64,000 bases of DNA. It comes from an uncultured Corynebacterium sp. (GTDB lineage: Bacteria > Actinomycetota > Actinomycetes > Mycobacteriales > Mycobacteriaceae). The notes beneath the pieces are model-generated. The model had not been told where the DNA came from. It made no database searches and saw only the letters and a list, made by a program, of their open reading frames with translations. The position numbers were made by a program, and so were the translations under genes. Shown piece by piece: positions 1 through 11,141 of the stretch (positions are counted from its first letter, which is position 1; each line of letters opens with the position of its first letter). The stretch lies in the NCBI GenBank assembly GCA_943913645.1, contig CALTYZ010000008.1:32318-96317 (forward strand), read 5' to 3'.

Positions 1-150
1 ACATTTATTTGGTCAACTGCCTGGTTTGACATCATCGCAGGAGCGGTCATCGCCGCGGTGAACTTTTCAGCGTTCAAAGAGGTGTGGGAAGAATCGCGTG
101 AAGAACACGATTCTGTGGAAGAAGCCTTCGCGGAGATGGACGACGACTAA
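1..150 (+). CDS. C-terminal end of a membrane protein, possibly a cation transporter (partial)
   Basis: The window opens inside a reading frame that runs to a TAA at 148-150, giving the last 49 residues. There is one hydrophobic segment (WFDIIAGAVIAAVN) followed by a charged, very acidic tail (EEAFAEMDDD). The pattern of a final membrane helix followed by a short EVWEES stretch resembles the end of cation-efflux (CDF-like) proteins, but too little is visible to name the family. The start and most of the gene lie upstream of the window. Confidence 0.5.
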   Translation, partial: TFIWSTAWFDIIAGAVIAAVNFSAFKEVWEESREEHDSVEEAFAEMDDD

Positions 151-274
151 GCGGCGACTAAACGACGCACCCACGCCTGTACACCACGTATCGCTTTCTG
201 TCGCGCACCTCGGCGTGTTCGGGAGCGAATGCCCCGGCCCGTTTTGGCCCAGTTTCATGGGTAGGGTGAGTGCC

Positions 275-682
275 ATGAATCGGCCAGCTGTCCGCGACTT
301 CGCCCTGCTCCTTTTGCGCCTCGTACTCGGCGCTGTGTTCATTGCCCGTGGCTACCAGCGGTGGTTCGGGGTGGGCATGGCCCGATCTGCCGCAGATCTC
401 GCTGCTGCCGGTGTGCCACAACCCCAGATCAGTGCCTATGTCGCCGGCACGGTTGAGCTCATTGCGGGTGCGTTTCTCATCATTGGACTGTTAACTACCA
501 TCGCGGCCGCAGTGCTGGCGGTGTTGGTGCTGGCCTGCGGGTATTTTTTCAACCTGGGCAATGGTTTCTTTATCGAAGGTGGCGGAGTTGAGTATGCGCT
601 GGTGCTCGCAGCAGCTCTGTTCATCCTCATGGTCTTTGGAACCGGGCGCGCGAGCTTAGACGGTGCCCTCACACGCGGCTAG
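275..682 (+). CDS. DoxX-family small membrane protein
   Basis: This 135-residue protein has about four hydrophobic segments. It opens with LLLLRLVLGAVFIARG and contains VELIAGAFLIIGLLT, the arrangement of the DoxX/DUF417-like family of small integral membrane proteins, some of which are linked to redox or thiosulfate metabolism. An upstream ATG at 98 would add a charged stretch unlike the family, so I chose the ATG at 275, which has GGGTGAG just before it. The exact role is unknown. It is convergent with the downstream pmt gene, with only 29 bases between them. Confidence 0.75.
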   Translation: MNRPAVRDFALLLLRLVLGAVFIARGYQRWFGVGMARSAADLAAAGVPQPQISAYVAGTVELIAGAFLIIGLLTTIAAAVLAVLVLACGYFFNLGNGFFIEGGGVEYALVLAAALFILMVFGTGRASLDGALTRG

Positions 683-711
683 TCAACCGCAGACGCGCTA
701 AATGGGTGGTG

Positions 712-2328
712 CTAACTCCAGCTCGGCAGCCACATGATGGATTGGAAGTAGCCTTCGGGAATCGTGATCCCGTACAGGATTGGGCCCCAGTAGAAGAAAC
801 TCGCGGCGACGATGACCAGATACGCCAAGACGGCGAGTTGACCTGAGCACATCGGCACACCAGTGATCTTGCGCAGCCACGGCAAATGCACATTCTCTCC
901 GCGCTGCGCAAGGTTGCCCAAGGCGAGCCCAAGCAACACTGCGGTAAACGGCACTAGTGCGGTGGCGTAGAAGAAGTACATTTGCCGGTCAAAGGCGGCA
1001 AGCCACGGCACAAACCCAGCAAGAAAGCCGATGAGTGGCACGATGACCCGGTAATCCTGGCGAGTCAGCCAGACCCAGGCCGCCCAGGCCAAGACCGGCA
1101 CTGTCATCCACCAGATTGCAGGAGTGCCAAAAAGGTAGATCATCTCGCGGCAGGTCCCACCATTGCCGCATTCGAGATCTGTGGCTGAAGAGTAAAGGAT
1201 GGGGCGCGCAGCAACCAACCACGCCCACGGTTTTGAATCCCATGGGTGCGAATGCCCCGCTGAAGATGTCAGCGATCCGTGAAAGCTAAGTACAGACAGG
1301 TGGTAGTACAACCAGTTCGCTGCAGTCTCCGGCAGCTGTGCAAGCCAGGGCCAGTCTGATTGGGCCACCGTACCGTCGGCAACGGCATGGCGATACACCG
1401 AAGTTTCAGACGCGAACCAGGCTCGCCAGCTCCAAATGTAGAGCAGTGCTGGTAGCGCGACGATCGAGGCAAGCGCTGAGGGAACATCTCGAATGAGTGT
1501 TGCCACGACCGGCTTGGCCACACCGTAGCGCTTACGCAGCCACAGATCCCAAAACGAGCTGAGCAGCCCGAAAAATGCGATGTAGTACAAGCCCGACCAT
1601 TTGACCCCTAACGCCAGGCCGAGCAGGACACCCGTGGAAAAACGCCACCACCGAAAACCCACCCGGGGGCCATAGGTACCTGCAGCTTGCAGCTTGCCGC
1701 TTTGCCACGCGTCGTGCCAGCGGTGATGCACCTGGCGCATATCGCCGGCCAATGTCCACGCTGCGGCGGTGACAAACCACACTTGGAAGATATCGAGCAT
1801 GCCGAATTTAGATGAGACGAGCAAGACCCCATCAAATAAGGCGATCGTCCCGGCGAAGACACCGATGGTGGTGGATTGCGATAACCGGCGTGCGAGCAGA
1901 AAAACGAACACGACAACCGCGCTGCCGAACAGGGCCGTTATAATGCGCCACCCGAGTGGGGTATAACCGAATAGCGTCTCACCTATAGCGAGAAGTTGCT
2001 TGCCAAGCGGGGGGTGGACGACAAGACCGTAGCCCGGGTTTGATTCGATGCCACCAAGGATGGGGTTGAATGCGCTGCGCACCATGTCCCAGCCTTGGGG
2101 AACATAATGTTTTTCATCGAAGATGGGCGTGCCGGATGACGTCGGCTGTGTCAGCCCCAAAAATCGAGTGAACAGTGCAAGCGCCGTCAGCGTCGCCGTA
2201 GCGATGGTGTCTCGCCGGCTCCATGGCACCGTCACCGGCGCACCAGGGGCAGGGCGCTGTGGTCGCGATGGGCGCAAGGCGTGCGGGTCGGGTGGCGGCG
2301 CGCTGTCCTCGAGGTTAGGAGCGATCAT
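712..2328 (-). CDS. pmt: Polyprenol-phosphate-mannose-dependent protein O-mannosyltransferase
   Basis: This 538-residue multi-pass membrane protein of glycosyltransferase family 39 transfers mannose from polyprenyl-phosphate-mannose to Ser/Thr of secreted proteins at the outer face of the membrane. Visible signs are the catalytic Asp-Glu pair at residues 71-72 (IFDEKHY) in the first extracellular loop, the HPPLGK motif soon after, many hydrophobic helices and an aromatic-rich C-terminus. The frame stays open upstream to 2829, but the ATG at 2328 gives the expected Pro-rich cytoplasmic N-terminus and leaves a 46-base divergent gap to rsmI, the arrangement I know from corynebacteria. Confidence 0.93.
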   Translation of the reverse strand: MIAPNLEDSAPPPDPHALRPSRPQRPAPGAPVTVPWSRRDTIATATLTALALFTRFLGLTQPTSSGTPIFDEKHYVPQGWDMVRSAFNPILGGIESNPGYGLVVHPPLGKQLLAIGETLFGYTPLGWRIITALFGSAVVVFVFLLARRLSQSTTIGVFAGTIALFDGVLLVSSKFGMLDIFQVWFVTAAAWTLAGDMRQVHHRWHDAWQSGKLQAAGTYGPRVGFRWWRFSTGVLLGLALGVKWSGLYYIAFFGLLSSFWDLWLRKRYGVAKPVVATLIRDVPSALASIVALPALLYIWSWRAWFASETSVYRHAVADGTVAQSDWPWLAQLPETAANWLYYHLSVLSFHGSLTSSAGHSHPWDSKPWAWLVAARPILYSSATDLECGNGGTCREMIYLFGTPAIWWMTVPVLAWAAWVWLTRQDYRVIVPLIGFLAGFVPWLAAFDRQMYFFYATALVPFTAVLLGLALGNLAQRGENVHLPWLRKITGVPMCSGQLAVLAYLVIVAASFFYWGPILYGITIPEGYFQSIMWLPSWS

Positions 2329-2374
2329 GTTCACGCGAATGGATATTAGCCCGCCGCGCGTAGGCTGTGGACCT

Positions 2375-3238
2375 ATGGTCGCTACATCGGATACCGTCGC
2401 GCCCGATCTTCCGCAAACTGGGGTGGTGCTTGCAGCTACGCCACTGGGCAATATTGGCGATGCATCCCCGCGGCTGCGCATGGCGCTGGAGCAGGCGGAT
2501 GTCATCGCCGCTGAAGACACGCGCCGAACACGTGCACTGGCGGCAGCGCTTGGGGTTGAACTTGGCGCGCGTGTGGTGTCGAACTTCGACCACAACGAAG
2601 AACAGCGCAGAGAAGAGTTAGTGCGCCATGCTCGCACCGGTGTTGTGCTTGTGGTTACTGACGCGGGCATGCCGCTTGTCTCCGACCCTGGGCACGCGAT
2701 CGTTACTGCCGCCCACGACGCCGGCGTGCCGGTTACCTGTGTTCCAGGCCCATCGGCTGTGACCACTGCACTCGCACTGAGCGGGTTGGACGTCGGGCAT
2801 TTTCTTTTCGACGGCTTTGCTCCCCGCAAAGCTGGCGCGCGCCAGGCGTGGCTGGAGTCGCTGGTTCACGAACGGCGCGCGATCTGTTTTTTCGAATCCC
2901 CGCACCGGATCGCGGTGACGTTGGCAGACGCCGCACGGGTTTTAGGCCCTGCGCGTCGCGCGGCGGTGTGTCGAGAATTGACCAAAACATATGAGGAAGT
3001 CAAACGGGCGCCCTTGGGTGAGCTCGCCCAGTGGGCGCAGGACGGTTTGCGCGGCGAGATCACCGTCGTTGTCGAAGGCGGTCATGCACACCAAGTGGAT
3101 CCGCAAACACTGGTCACTGAGGTGACACGCCAGATCGAGGCAGGGCAGCGGATGAAGGATGCGGTCAAGGAGGTAGCGAAGCGCTACGACGTCAAGGTGG
3201 GTGATCTCTACACCGCGGTCGTTGAAAAACGCGGATAG
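2375..3238 (+). CDS. rsmI: 16S rRNA (cytidine1402-2'-O)-methyltransferase
   Basis: This 287-residue SAM-dependent methyltransferase of the tetrapyrrole-methylase fold 2'-O-methylates C1402 in the decoding centre of 16S rRNA. The N-terminus has the family signature LAATPLGNIGD, followed by AAEDTRRT, SDPGH and CVPGPSAVTTALALSG, then FESPHRI and RELTKTYEE. The ATG at 2375 places the conserved LAATP strand about 20 residues in, and the longer open frame from 2123 is antisense to pmt. It is divergent from pmt, as in other corynebacteria. Confidence 0.95.
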   Translation: MVATSDTVAPDLPQTGVVLAATPLGNIGDASPRLRMALEQADVIAAEDTRRTRALAAALGVELGARVVSNFDHNEEQRREELVRHARTGVVLVVTDAGMPLVSDPGHAIVTAAHDAGVPVTCVPGPSAVTTALALSGLDVGHFLFDGFAPRKAGARQAWLESLVHERRAICFFESPHRIAVTLADAARVLGPARRAAVCRELTKTYEEVKRAPLGELAQWAQDGLRGEITVVVEGGHAHQVDPQTLVTEVTRQIEAGQRMKDAVKEVAKRYDVKVGDLYTAVVEKRG

Positions 3239-3329
3239 TAGCACAGCTCGCTGCGTTGCATGAACGTTGCGAAGGTTGGGTACGCTGCACGTGCTTTACG
3301 TTTATCCGATGATTTTTTGAGGAGTCTTC

Positions 3330-5132
3330 ATGTCGCAACGTGATGTGAGCCAGAAATCGACTGCACATCCTGACGCACAACCCGAAACGCAAGAAGAAAC
3401 CTCGGCGGCGGGCTCGCTCGCCGCGCTGATAGAGGCAGAGCAGAGCGGTAAGTTAGAAACGGCCTTGGCAACCTCTCCCGAAGACTATGTCGAGATGCGG
3501 TCAGAGGATGAAAATGCCCGGATTGACTGGGCCATTGTCGCTCCTCTTGCCGTCATTGTTGCCGCGGTTGTGGCGTGGGGTTTGTTCGGAAGCGCGAGCT
3601 TCACACACTTTTCAAGTGAGGCGTTTAGCTGGGTGCTTGCCAACCTTGGCTGGGCGTTCGTGTTGTTCGGGACCGGCTTCGTCGTCTTTGTCCTCGTCAT
3701 TGCCTTTTCCGGGTTTGGCAAGATCCGGCTTGGTGCCAATGATGAGCAGCCGGAGTTTCGCACCTCAAGCTGGATTGCGATGATGTTCGCTGCCGGTATG
3801 GGGATCGGCTTGATGTTCTATGGTGCCGCGGAACCGCTCGCGATGTATCGCGATGGGGTGCCGGGCCATGAACCGAATGAGGTCGGCACCGCTATGGCGC
3901 AAACTATGTTCCACTGGACGCTGCACCCGTGGGCGATCTACGCCATCATTGGCCTTGCTATCGCGTATTCAACGTTTCGGCTCGGGCGCAAGCAGCTTCT
4001 TTCATCTGCGTTCATTCCGCTGATCGGGCAAGAAAGGGCAGACGGCTGGCTGGGCAAGCTGATTGATGGTTTGGCAATTTTTGCAACGATCTTTGGTACA
4101 GCGTGTTCGCTTGGTTTAGGCGCGTTACAGATCACTTCCGGCCTGCAAGCATCGGGGTTTGTGGACAATCCTTCGACGCAGCTGACGATCGGTATTATTA
4201 CTGTGCTGACCCTGGCCTTTTTGCTTTCTGCAATGTCAGGTGTGAGCAAGGGGATTCAATGGTTGTCGAACTTCAACATGGTCATCGCCGCACTGCTGGC
4301 CATCTTCGTGTTTGTCTTCGGCCCGACGGTGTCCATACTCAACATGCTGCCAACCTCGCTGGGTATGTATCTGCAGCAATTCTTCGAGATGGCGAGCCGG
4401 ACGGCAGCAAGCGCCGATGGTGAAGCCGGCGAGTTCCTCTCCGGCTGGACCATCTTCTACTGGGCTTGGTGGATTTCCTGGTCGCCATTCGTGGGCATGT
4501 TCCTGGCCCGCATTTCACGCGGGCGGACAATTCGCGAATTCTGCCTTGGTGTGATGCTGGTGCCAGCTGGGCTGTCGACGGTGTGGTTTGCCATCTTCGG
4601 TGGCACCGCTATCAAGTTCGAGCAGATGGGCGAGTCGATCTACGGCGACGGCACCAACGAGGAGCAGCTGTTCAACCTTCTGCATGCACTGCCCGGTGGG
4701 TTCTTTATGGGTATCTTCGCGGTGGTGTTGTTGAGTACGTTCTTCATCACTTCCGCAGATTCGGCCTCGACTGTGATGGCATCAATGTCGCAAAACGGCA
4801 AAATCAACGCGAAGCCATGGTTGGCCGCGATCTGGGGCATAGCCACCGCGTTTGTTGGTCTCACCCTGCTGATCACCGGCGGTTCGGACGCGCTCGGCGC
4901 GTTGCAGAACGCGACCATCGTGGCCGCCTCACCGTTTCTCATTATTCTGATTGCTTTGACATTCGCCATCGTCAAAGACGTCTCCAACGACTCGCTTTAC
5001 CTGACGCGGAAGGAGGAACAGCGCTTCTCACGCCAACTGGCGATCGAGCGCCGGGCGCATCGTGACCAGGCAGAGTTTGAGGCGCGTAAGCGGCAGGTGA
5101 AGGACATGTTGAAGACAAGGGAGCGTCGCTAA
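3330..5132 (+). CDS. betP: Glycine betaine / Na+ symporter of the BCCT family (BetP-like)
   Basis: This 600-residue secondary transporter takes up glycine betaine with sodium under hyperosmotic stress. The BCCT glycine-rich stretch [10 protein letters not shown] is at residues 156-165, and the Trp-rich substrate site [19 protein letters not shown] is intact. As in the known corynebacterial BetP, an acidic, non-membrane N-terminus of about 60 residues precedes the 12 helices, and a C-terminal tail of about 45 residues is packed with Arg and Lys; in BetP that tail senses K+ and membrane state. GAGGAG sits 8-9 bases before the ATG. The short substrate spectrum is inferred from the Trp motif. Confidence 0.9.
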   Translation: MSQRDVSQKSTAHPDAQPETQEETSAAGSLAALIEAEQSGKLETALATSPEDYVEMRSEDENARIDWAIVAPLAVIVAAVVAWGLFGSASFTHFSSEAFSWVLANLGWAFVLFGTGFVVFVLVIAFSGFGKIRLGANDEQPEFRTSSWIAMMFAAGMGIGLMFYGAAEPLAMYRDGVPGHEPNEVGTAMAQTMFHWTLHPWAIYAIIGLAIAYSTFRLGRKQLLSSAFIPLIGQERADGWLGKLIDGLAIFATIFGTACSLGLGALQITSGLQASGFVDNPSTQLTIGIITVLTLAFLLSAMSGVSKGIQWLSNFNMVIAALLAIFVFVFGPTVSILNMLPTSLGMYLQQFFEMASRTAASADGEAGEFLSGWTIFYWAWWISWSPFVGMFLARISRGRTIREFCLGVMLVPAGLSTVWFAIFGGTAIKFEQMGESIYGDGTNEEQLFNLLHALPGGFFMGIFAVVLLSTFFITSADSASTVMASMSQNGKINAKPWLAAIWGIATAFVGLTLLITGGSDALGALQNATIVAASPFLIILIALTFAIVKDVSNDSLYLTRKEEQRFSRQLAIERRAHRDQAEFEARKRQVKDMLKTRERR

Positions 5133-5164
5133 GAGGCAAAGCTCAATCACTTATGCTTGGTGGC

Positions 5165-7000
5165 ATGACTGGTTCCCAAAACGTTCTTGTGTGTGTGGCG
5201 TGGCCCTATGCAAACGGGCCACGCCACATTGGGCATGTGGCTGGATTCGGAGTCCCATCCGACGTTTTCGCACGCTACCAGCGAATGTCGGGCAAGAACG
5301 TGCTCATGGTCTCAGGCACTGACGAGCATGGCACGCCACTGCTCGTACAGGCTGATAAAGAAGGTGTGACCGTCAAAGAGCTGGCAGACCGCTATAACGA
5401 ACAGATCGTGCGCGACCTCGCGGGCCTGGGATTGTCCTACGACCTGTTTACCCGCACCACAACGCGCAACCACTACGCGGTAGTGCAGGAGCTGTTCAAA
5501 GGCCTCTATGCGAACGGCTACATGGTCAAGGAAACAACGCAAGGCGCTATCTCACCATCAACTGGACGCACACTGCCGGATCGCTACATTGAGGGCACTT
5601 GCCCAATCTGTGGCGCCAATGATGCCCGCGGTGATCAGTGCGATACATGCGGCAATCAGCTTGACCCGGCGGATCTGATCAATCCGGTCTCGAAAATCAA
5701 TGGTGAGACCCCGAAGTTCGTGGAGACAGAGCACTTCCTGCTCGACTTGCCAGCGTTGCACGATGCCCTCGAGCAGTGGCTGAACGAACGCAAAGATTGG
5801 CGTCCCAACGTGTTGAAGTTCTCCTTGCACCTGCTCGACGATATGCGCCCGCGGGCGATGACCCGCGACATCGATTGGGGTGTACCAGTGCCGGTCGAAG
5901 GGTGGGCGGATAATCCATCGAAAAAGCTCTACGTCTGGTTTGACGCTGTAGTGGGGTACTTATCTGCCTCGATTGAATGGGCGCATCGCAGCGGCAACCC
6001 GCAGGCATGGAAACAGTTCTGGCAGGACCCCGCAACTGAGGGCTACTACTTCATGGGCAAGGACAACATCACCTTCCACTCCCAGATCTGGCCAGCGGAG
6101 TTGCTCGGCTACGCCGGGCGTGGAGCACGAGGCGGCGACGAACACGCGCTTGGCCGGCTGAATTTGCCAACCGAGGTTGTCTCCTCGGAGTTTTTGACGA
6201 TGTCTGGGTCTAAGTTTTCCTCCTCGAAGGGCGTTGTCATCTACGTCAAGGACTTCTTGGAGGAATTTGGTCCAGACCCGCTGCGCTATTTCATTGCCGT
6301 CGCAGGCCCGGAAAACAATGACACAGACTTCACCTGGGACGAGTTCGTACGCCGGGTCAACAACGAGCTAGCAAATGGGTGGGGAAACTTAGTCAACCGG
6401 ACCGTGTCGATGGCATTCAAGAACTTCGGACGCGTCCCCCAGCCGGGTGCTTTGCTGCCGGCTGATGAAGCAATCCTGACCCTGGCCGAAGACACCTTCG
6501 CCACTGCGGGTGCAGACCTGAACCGGGCGCACTTCAAAAACGCTATTTCCAAGATCATGCATGTCGTCGGTGAAGCGAATGCTTATATCGCTGAGATGGA
6601 ACCATGGAAACTCGCCAAAGATGACACACAAACCGAACGGTTGGCCACTGTCTTGTGGACGGCACTGCAGGTGGTCTCAGACTGCAATGCCATGTTGACG
6701 CCGTTTTTGCCGCACACCGCTCAGCGGGTGCATGAAACCCTCGGTCGCAGCGGACAGTGGGCAGCACAACCGCGTGTCGAAGAGGTTGTAGACGATGCTG
6801 ATGTGCAGCTTGTCGGGGTAGATCTGCCAGAAGCCGGGCAGGCGTATCTCACCATCACTGGTGTCTATGACCAGGAGCAAGCCGTGTGGGGTCGCGTTGA
6901 GGTCAGCCCGGGCACAAAGTTGGCCAAGCCGCAGCCGCTGATTGCGAAGTTGGATCCAGAGCTTGGCGAGACTGGACCAACATGGGCACCGGTGCAGTAG
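5165..7000 (+). CDS. metG: Methionyl-tRNA synthetase
   Basis: This 611-residue class I aminoacyl-tRNA synthetase charges tRNA-Met in the cytoplasm. HIGH is at residues 21-24 and the KMSKS-loop equivalent KFSSSKG at 350-356. Two Cys pairs (CPIC near 146 and CDTC near 159) form the zinc-binding knob. It lacks the C-terminal dimerisation/tRNA-binding domain of longer enzymes. I chose ATG 5165 over ATG 5153 because the family normally begins only a few residues before the [13 protein letters not shown] strand; no strong ribosome site separates the two. tatD follows after 19 bases. Confidence 0.95.
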   Translation: MTGSQNVLVCVAWPYANGPRHIGHVAGFGVPSDVFARYQRMSGKNVLMVSGTDEHGTPLLVQADKEGVTVKELADRYNEQIVRDLAGLGLSYDLFTRTTTRNHYAVVQELFKGLYANGYMVKETTQGAISPSTGRTLPDRYIEGTCPICGANDARGDQCDTCGNQLDPADLINPVSKINGETPKFVETEHFLLDLPALHDALEQWLNERKDWRPNVLKFSLHLLDDMRPRAMTRDIDWGVPVPVEGWADNPSKKLYVWFDAVVGYLSASIEWAHRSGNPQAWKQFWQDPATEGYYFMGKDNITFHSQIWPAELLGYAGRGARGGDEHALGRLNLPTEVVSSEFLTMSGSKFSSSKGVVIYVKDFLEEFGPDPLRYFIAVAGPENNDTDFTWDEFVRRVNNELANGWGNLVNRTVSMAFKNFGRVPQPGALLPADEAILTLAEDTFATAGADLNRAHFKNAISKIMHVVGEANAYIAEMEPWKLAKDDTQTERLATVLWTALQVVSDCNAMLTPFLPHTAQRVHETLGRSGQWAAQPRVEEVVDDADVQLVGVDLPEAGQAYLTITGVYDQEQAVWGRVEVSPGTKLAKPQPLIAKLDPELGETGPTWAPVQ

Positions 7001-7019
7001 GAGCCTACGCTTCGATCTC

Positions 7020-7853
7020 ATGAGTAAAAAACCTCGACCCGTACCTCAGCCAGCGCAACATATTCCAGGCTTGTGTGATGCGCACACGCACCTGGCATCA
7101 GCCAACGCGCGCACAAAACCTGAGATCGATGCCATCGTGGCTCGTGCAGTGGACGCGGGAGTGGAACGAATGTGCACCGTCGGCGACGGGCTGGCGGAGG
7201 CAGAATTAGCCCTTGAGGCGGCGCATTGTCACAAGCGGGTGTTTGCGGCTTGTGCCATCCACCCGACCCGCGCACACGAGCTTGACGCCACCGCTCGTGC
7301 GCGTTTGACAGCGATGGCGTCCGACGATCGCTGTGTGGCAGTGGGGGAGACCGGCATTGACACGTATTGGTTGCAACACGACCCGACTCGTACCGCGCCG
7401 TTGGAGGTGCAGGAAGAAGCACTGCGGTGGCACATTGACCTCGCAGTGGCGACAGGGAAAACGCTGATGATTCACAACCGCGATGCGGATGCGGATCTGT
7501 TTCGCATCCTTGCCGATGCGCCTGCACCCCCGCACGTGATGCTGCATTGTTTTTCATCACCACTTGAAGTTGCGCGCCAGGCGTTAGATCGGGGCTACAT
7601 TCTCAGCTTTGCGGGCAACGTGACATTCAAGCCCAATGATTATTTACGCGAGGCGGCGCGGCTCGCGCCAGCGGGGCAGTACCTGATTGAGACCGATGCG
7701 CCATACATGACACCTGAGCCGTATCGCGGGGCTCGCAACGAGCCATCGCTCATTGGGCATACCGCCCGAATGGTGGCAGCAGTGCGGGACGTAGATGTGA
7801 CTGTTGTTGCTGAAGAAACTCAAGAGACGTTTTCGCGCGTGTTCGGTGTGTGA
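7020..7853 (+). CDS. tatD: TatD-family metal-dependent deoxyribonuclease
   Basis: This 277-residue TIM-barrel hydrolase of the amidohydrolase superfamily is probably a 3'-5' exonuclease acting on DNA or RNA. The two-metal ligands are visible: DAHTHL near the N-terminus, GETGID in the middle, MIHNRDAD and MLHCFSS, and the C-terminal ETDAPYMTP. It follows metG closely and precedes rpf2, the order found in many Actinobacteria. I chose the ATG at 7020 because the open frame before it overlaps metG without family similarity. Confidence 0.9.
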   Translation: MSKKPRPVPQPAQHIPGLCDAHTHLASANARTKPEIDAIVARAVDAGVERMCTVGDGLAEAELALEAAHCHKRVFAACAIHPTRAHELDATARARLTAMASDDRCVAVGETGIDTYWLQHDPTRTAPLEVQEEALRWHIDLAVATGKTLMIHNRDADADLFRILADAPAPPHVMLHCFSSPLEVARQALDRGYILSFAGNVTFKPNDYLREAARLAPAGQYLIETDAPYMTPEPYRGARNEPSLIGHTARMVAAVRDVDVTVVAEETQETFSRVFGV

Positions 7854-7928
7854 CACGCCACCTTTTTGTCGCAATGGCTTGTCATAGCCATGCTCGTTAT
7901 CGTATTGTTACCGAGAACTAAAGTCTGA

Positions 7929-9170
<1,242 letters not shown>

Positions 9171-9225
9171 TCACGATCCGGGGATTCGCACCGCGTCACA
9201 GTACGAGTCACTCACTTGAAACCAT

Positions 9226-10089
9226 ATGAGTGACCCGCGTTTGTTGGGACCGGTTGAGATCCGGCAGCTAGCTGAGGAGCTTCACGTCACGCCGACGAAG
9301 AAGCTTGGTCAGAACTTCGTCCACGACCCAAATACCGTGCGCCGCATTGTCGCGGCAGCGCATTTAGAGGAGTCAGACGTGGTTGTGGAGGTAGGTCCTG
9401 GCCTTGGTTCTCTCACGCTTGGGCTCATTGATGCAGTCAGCCACGTGATCGCGCTCGAAATCGATCAACGACTGGCGCAACGGCTCCCAACGACGGTGGA
9501 CCAGTACGCGCCGAGCTACGCGCAGCGGTTGACGGTGCGCAATGTAGACGCCTTAGAAGTCACGCAAAAGGATGTCCCGCATCGACCGACCGCTTTGGTG
9601 GCGAATCTGCCGTACAACGTCTCAGTCCCGGTGCTGCTTCACCTGTTGGGGGAGTTCCCAAGTATTGCTCGTGTGCTGGTAATGGTGCAAAAGGAAGTCG
9701 CCGACCGTTTGGCCGCGCCACCGGGCTCCAAAACATATGGGGTCCCGAGCGTGAAAGCGGCGTTCTATGGTGATGTTTCGCGTGCCGGTACAGTTGGCAA
9801 GCACGTTTTCTGGCCCGCGCCGAAGATTGAATCAGGGTTAGTTCGCATCGACGTTACCTCGGCCCATGATCGCGCGTTACGGGCATCGGTGTTCACCTTG
9901 GTTGACGCTGCGTTTGCTCAGCGCCGAAAAACCTTACGCTCAACGCTGGCAGGAGTGTTCGGTTCTCCTCCTGAGGCTGAAACGGCGTTGTTAGCTGCGG
10001 GAATTGACCCAGGGCTTCGCGGTGAGGCATTATCCGTGGATGACTTTGTCAGGCTAGCGCAGCGGTTAGGGGAGCACCGTGTCAGTTGA
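9226..10089 (+). CDS. rsmA: 16S rRNA (adenine1518/1519-N6)-dimethyltransferase
   Basis: This 287-residue KsgA/RsmA enzyme dimethylates two adjacent adenines in the 3' hairpin of 16S rRNA. The N-terminus [10 protein letters not shown], the SAM-binding [12 protein letters not shown] and the catalytic NLPYNVSVP motif (canonical NLPYxIS/T) are all present, with the C-terminal RRKTLRSTL region. It sits between rpf2 and ispE, and its last 11 bases overlap the ispE start, suggesting translational coupling. Confidence 0.95.
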   Translation: MSDPRLLGPVEIRQLAEELHVTPTKKLGQNFVHDPNTVRRIVAAAHLEESDVVVEVGPGLGSLTLGLIDAVSHVIALEIDQRLAQRLPTTVDQYAPSYAQRLTVRNVDALEVTQKDVPHRPTALVANLPYNVSVPVLLHLLGEFPSIARVLVMVQKEVADRLAAPPGSKTYGVPSVKAAFYGDVSRAGTVGKHVFWPAPKIESGLVRIDVTSAHDRALRASVFTLVDAAFAQRRKTLRSTLAGVFGSPPEAETALLAAGIDPGLRGEALSVDDFVRLAQRLGEHRVS

Positions 10090-11131
10090 GGGTACATCCC
10101 AGGATCTTGCACCAGACGTTCAGTTCGCGGCATCCGCGCCCGCCAAGGTCAATCTGCATCTTGGTGTCGGTGAGGCGCGCGCTGATGGCTATCATGATTT
10201 GGTCAGCGTATTCCACGCGGTAGACCAACGCGACATCGTTCGCTTGCGCCTTGATCAGGGCGCGCAGGACGCGAAGAGCAACACTGGAGTGATCTCTGCT
10301 ACAGCTGCAGGAACACCCGGCAGCGTGGTCACCCGGATTGACACGAAGTGCTTTTTCGATATTGAACTTGAAGAGAATCTAGATACCCCAAAAAACCTGG
10401 CGTGGCGCGCGGTGGACGCCGTAGTGGATGCGTATCGGGCCGAGAATCCTGGCGCGTCACTGCTGGACTTGCCAAAGGTGCGCATCGAGATAGAGAAGGG
10501 CATCTTTGTTGCCGGTGGCATGGCGGGTGGCTCAGCGGATGCCGCTGCCGCGCTGGTCGCTGCGAATGCATATTTGAAGTATTTAACGGGCAGCGAGCTC
10601 GATGAGCTGCGTCTTGTTGAGATTGCCAAAAACCTGGGGGCGGATGTTCCATTCGCCCTGATGGGCGGGAATGCGATTGGCACTGGCCGGGGAGATGAGC
10701 TGGTAGAAATGCTCGGCCGGGGAGAGTTCTGGTGGGTCTTTGTCAACCTTGGGACCACGATTAGCACCGCCGAAGCGTTTTCCCGCCTCGACGACATGCG
10801 CCACAACAACCCCGCGCTGGTGCCGCATCTGGACACGACGAAGGTTGCCCAGGCGCTTACCACCGGGGATGCCTTTGCGCTTGGTTCTGCCTTGCACAAT
10901 GATCTGCAAGACGCAGCGGTAGCGATGCGTCCAGAGCTTGCGCGTCTGATTCAACTGGGCAATGAGTATGGTGTGCGCGCGGTGGTCTCAGGCTCTGGGC
11001 CGACGGTGGCGGTGTTGTGTAGAGACGAGCGACACGCGCAGAAAACACACGAAATGCTGGGGATGTATGTGCCGGAAGGCGGCGGCGTCATCGCTGCCCC
11101 GGGCCCTGCAACTGGGGCAGTGTTGCTCTAG
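10079..11131 (+). CDS. ispE: 4-diphosphocytidyl-2-C-methyl-D-erythritol kinase
   Basis: This 350-residue GHMP-family kinase phosphorylates CDP-ME in the MEP pathway that supplies isoprenoids for decaprenyl phosphate and menaquinone. The motif [12 protein letters not shown] is at the N-terminus. The ATP loop [16 protein letters not shown] and the C-terminal VSGSGPTV are present. The start is a GTG at 10079 inside the end of rsmA, preceded by GGGGA. The protein is longer than many homologues because of insertions between 60 and 110. Confidence 0.94.
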   Translation: MSVEGTSQDLAPDVQFAASAPAKVNLHLGVGEARADGYHDLVSVFHAVDQRDIVRLRLDQGAQDAKSNTGVISATAAGTPGSVVTRIDTKCFFDIELEENLDTPKNLAWRAVDAVVDAYRAENPGASLLDLPKVRIEIEKGIFVAGGMAGGSADAAAALVAANAYLKYLTGSELDELRLVEIAKNLGADVPFALMGGNAIGTGRGDELVEMLGRGEFWWVFVNLGTTISTAEAFSRLDDMRHNNPALVPHLDTTKVAQALTTGDAFALGSALHNDLQDAAVAMRPELARLIQLGNEYGVRAVVSGSGPTVAVLCRDERHAQKTHEMLGMYVPEGGGVIAAPGPATGAVLL

Positions 11132-11141
11132 GCTCGTGTGA

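Noticed and set aside
2329..2829. N-terminal extension of Pmt or overlapping gene
   Set aside because: The open frame continues upstream on the minus strand but lies antisense to rsmI, and its residues resemble no Pmt.
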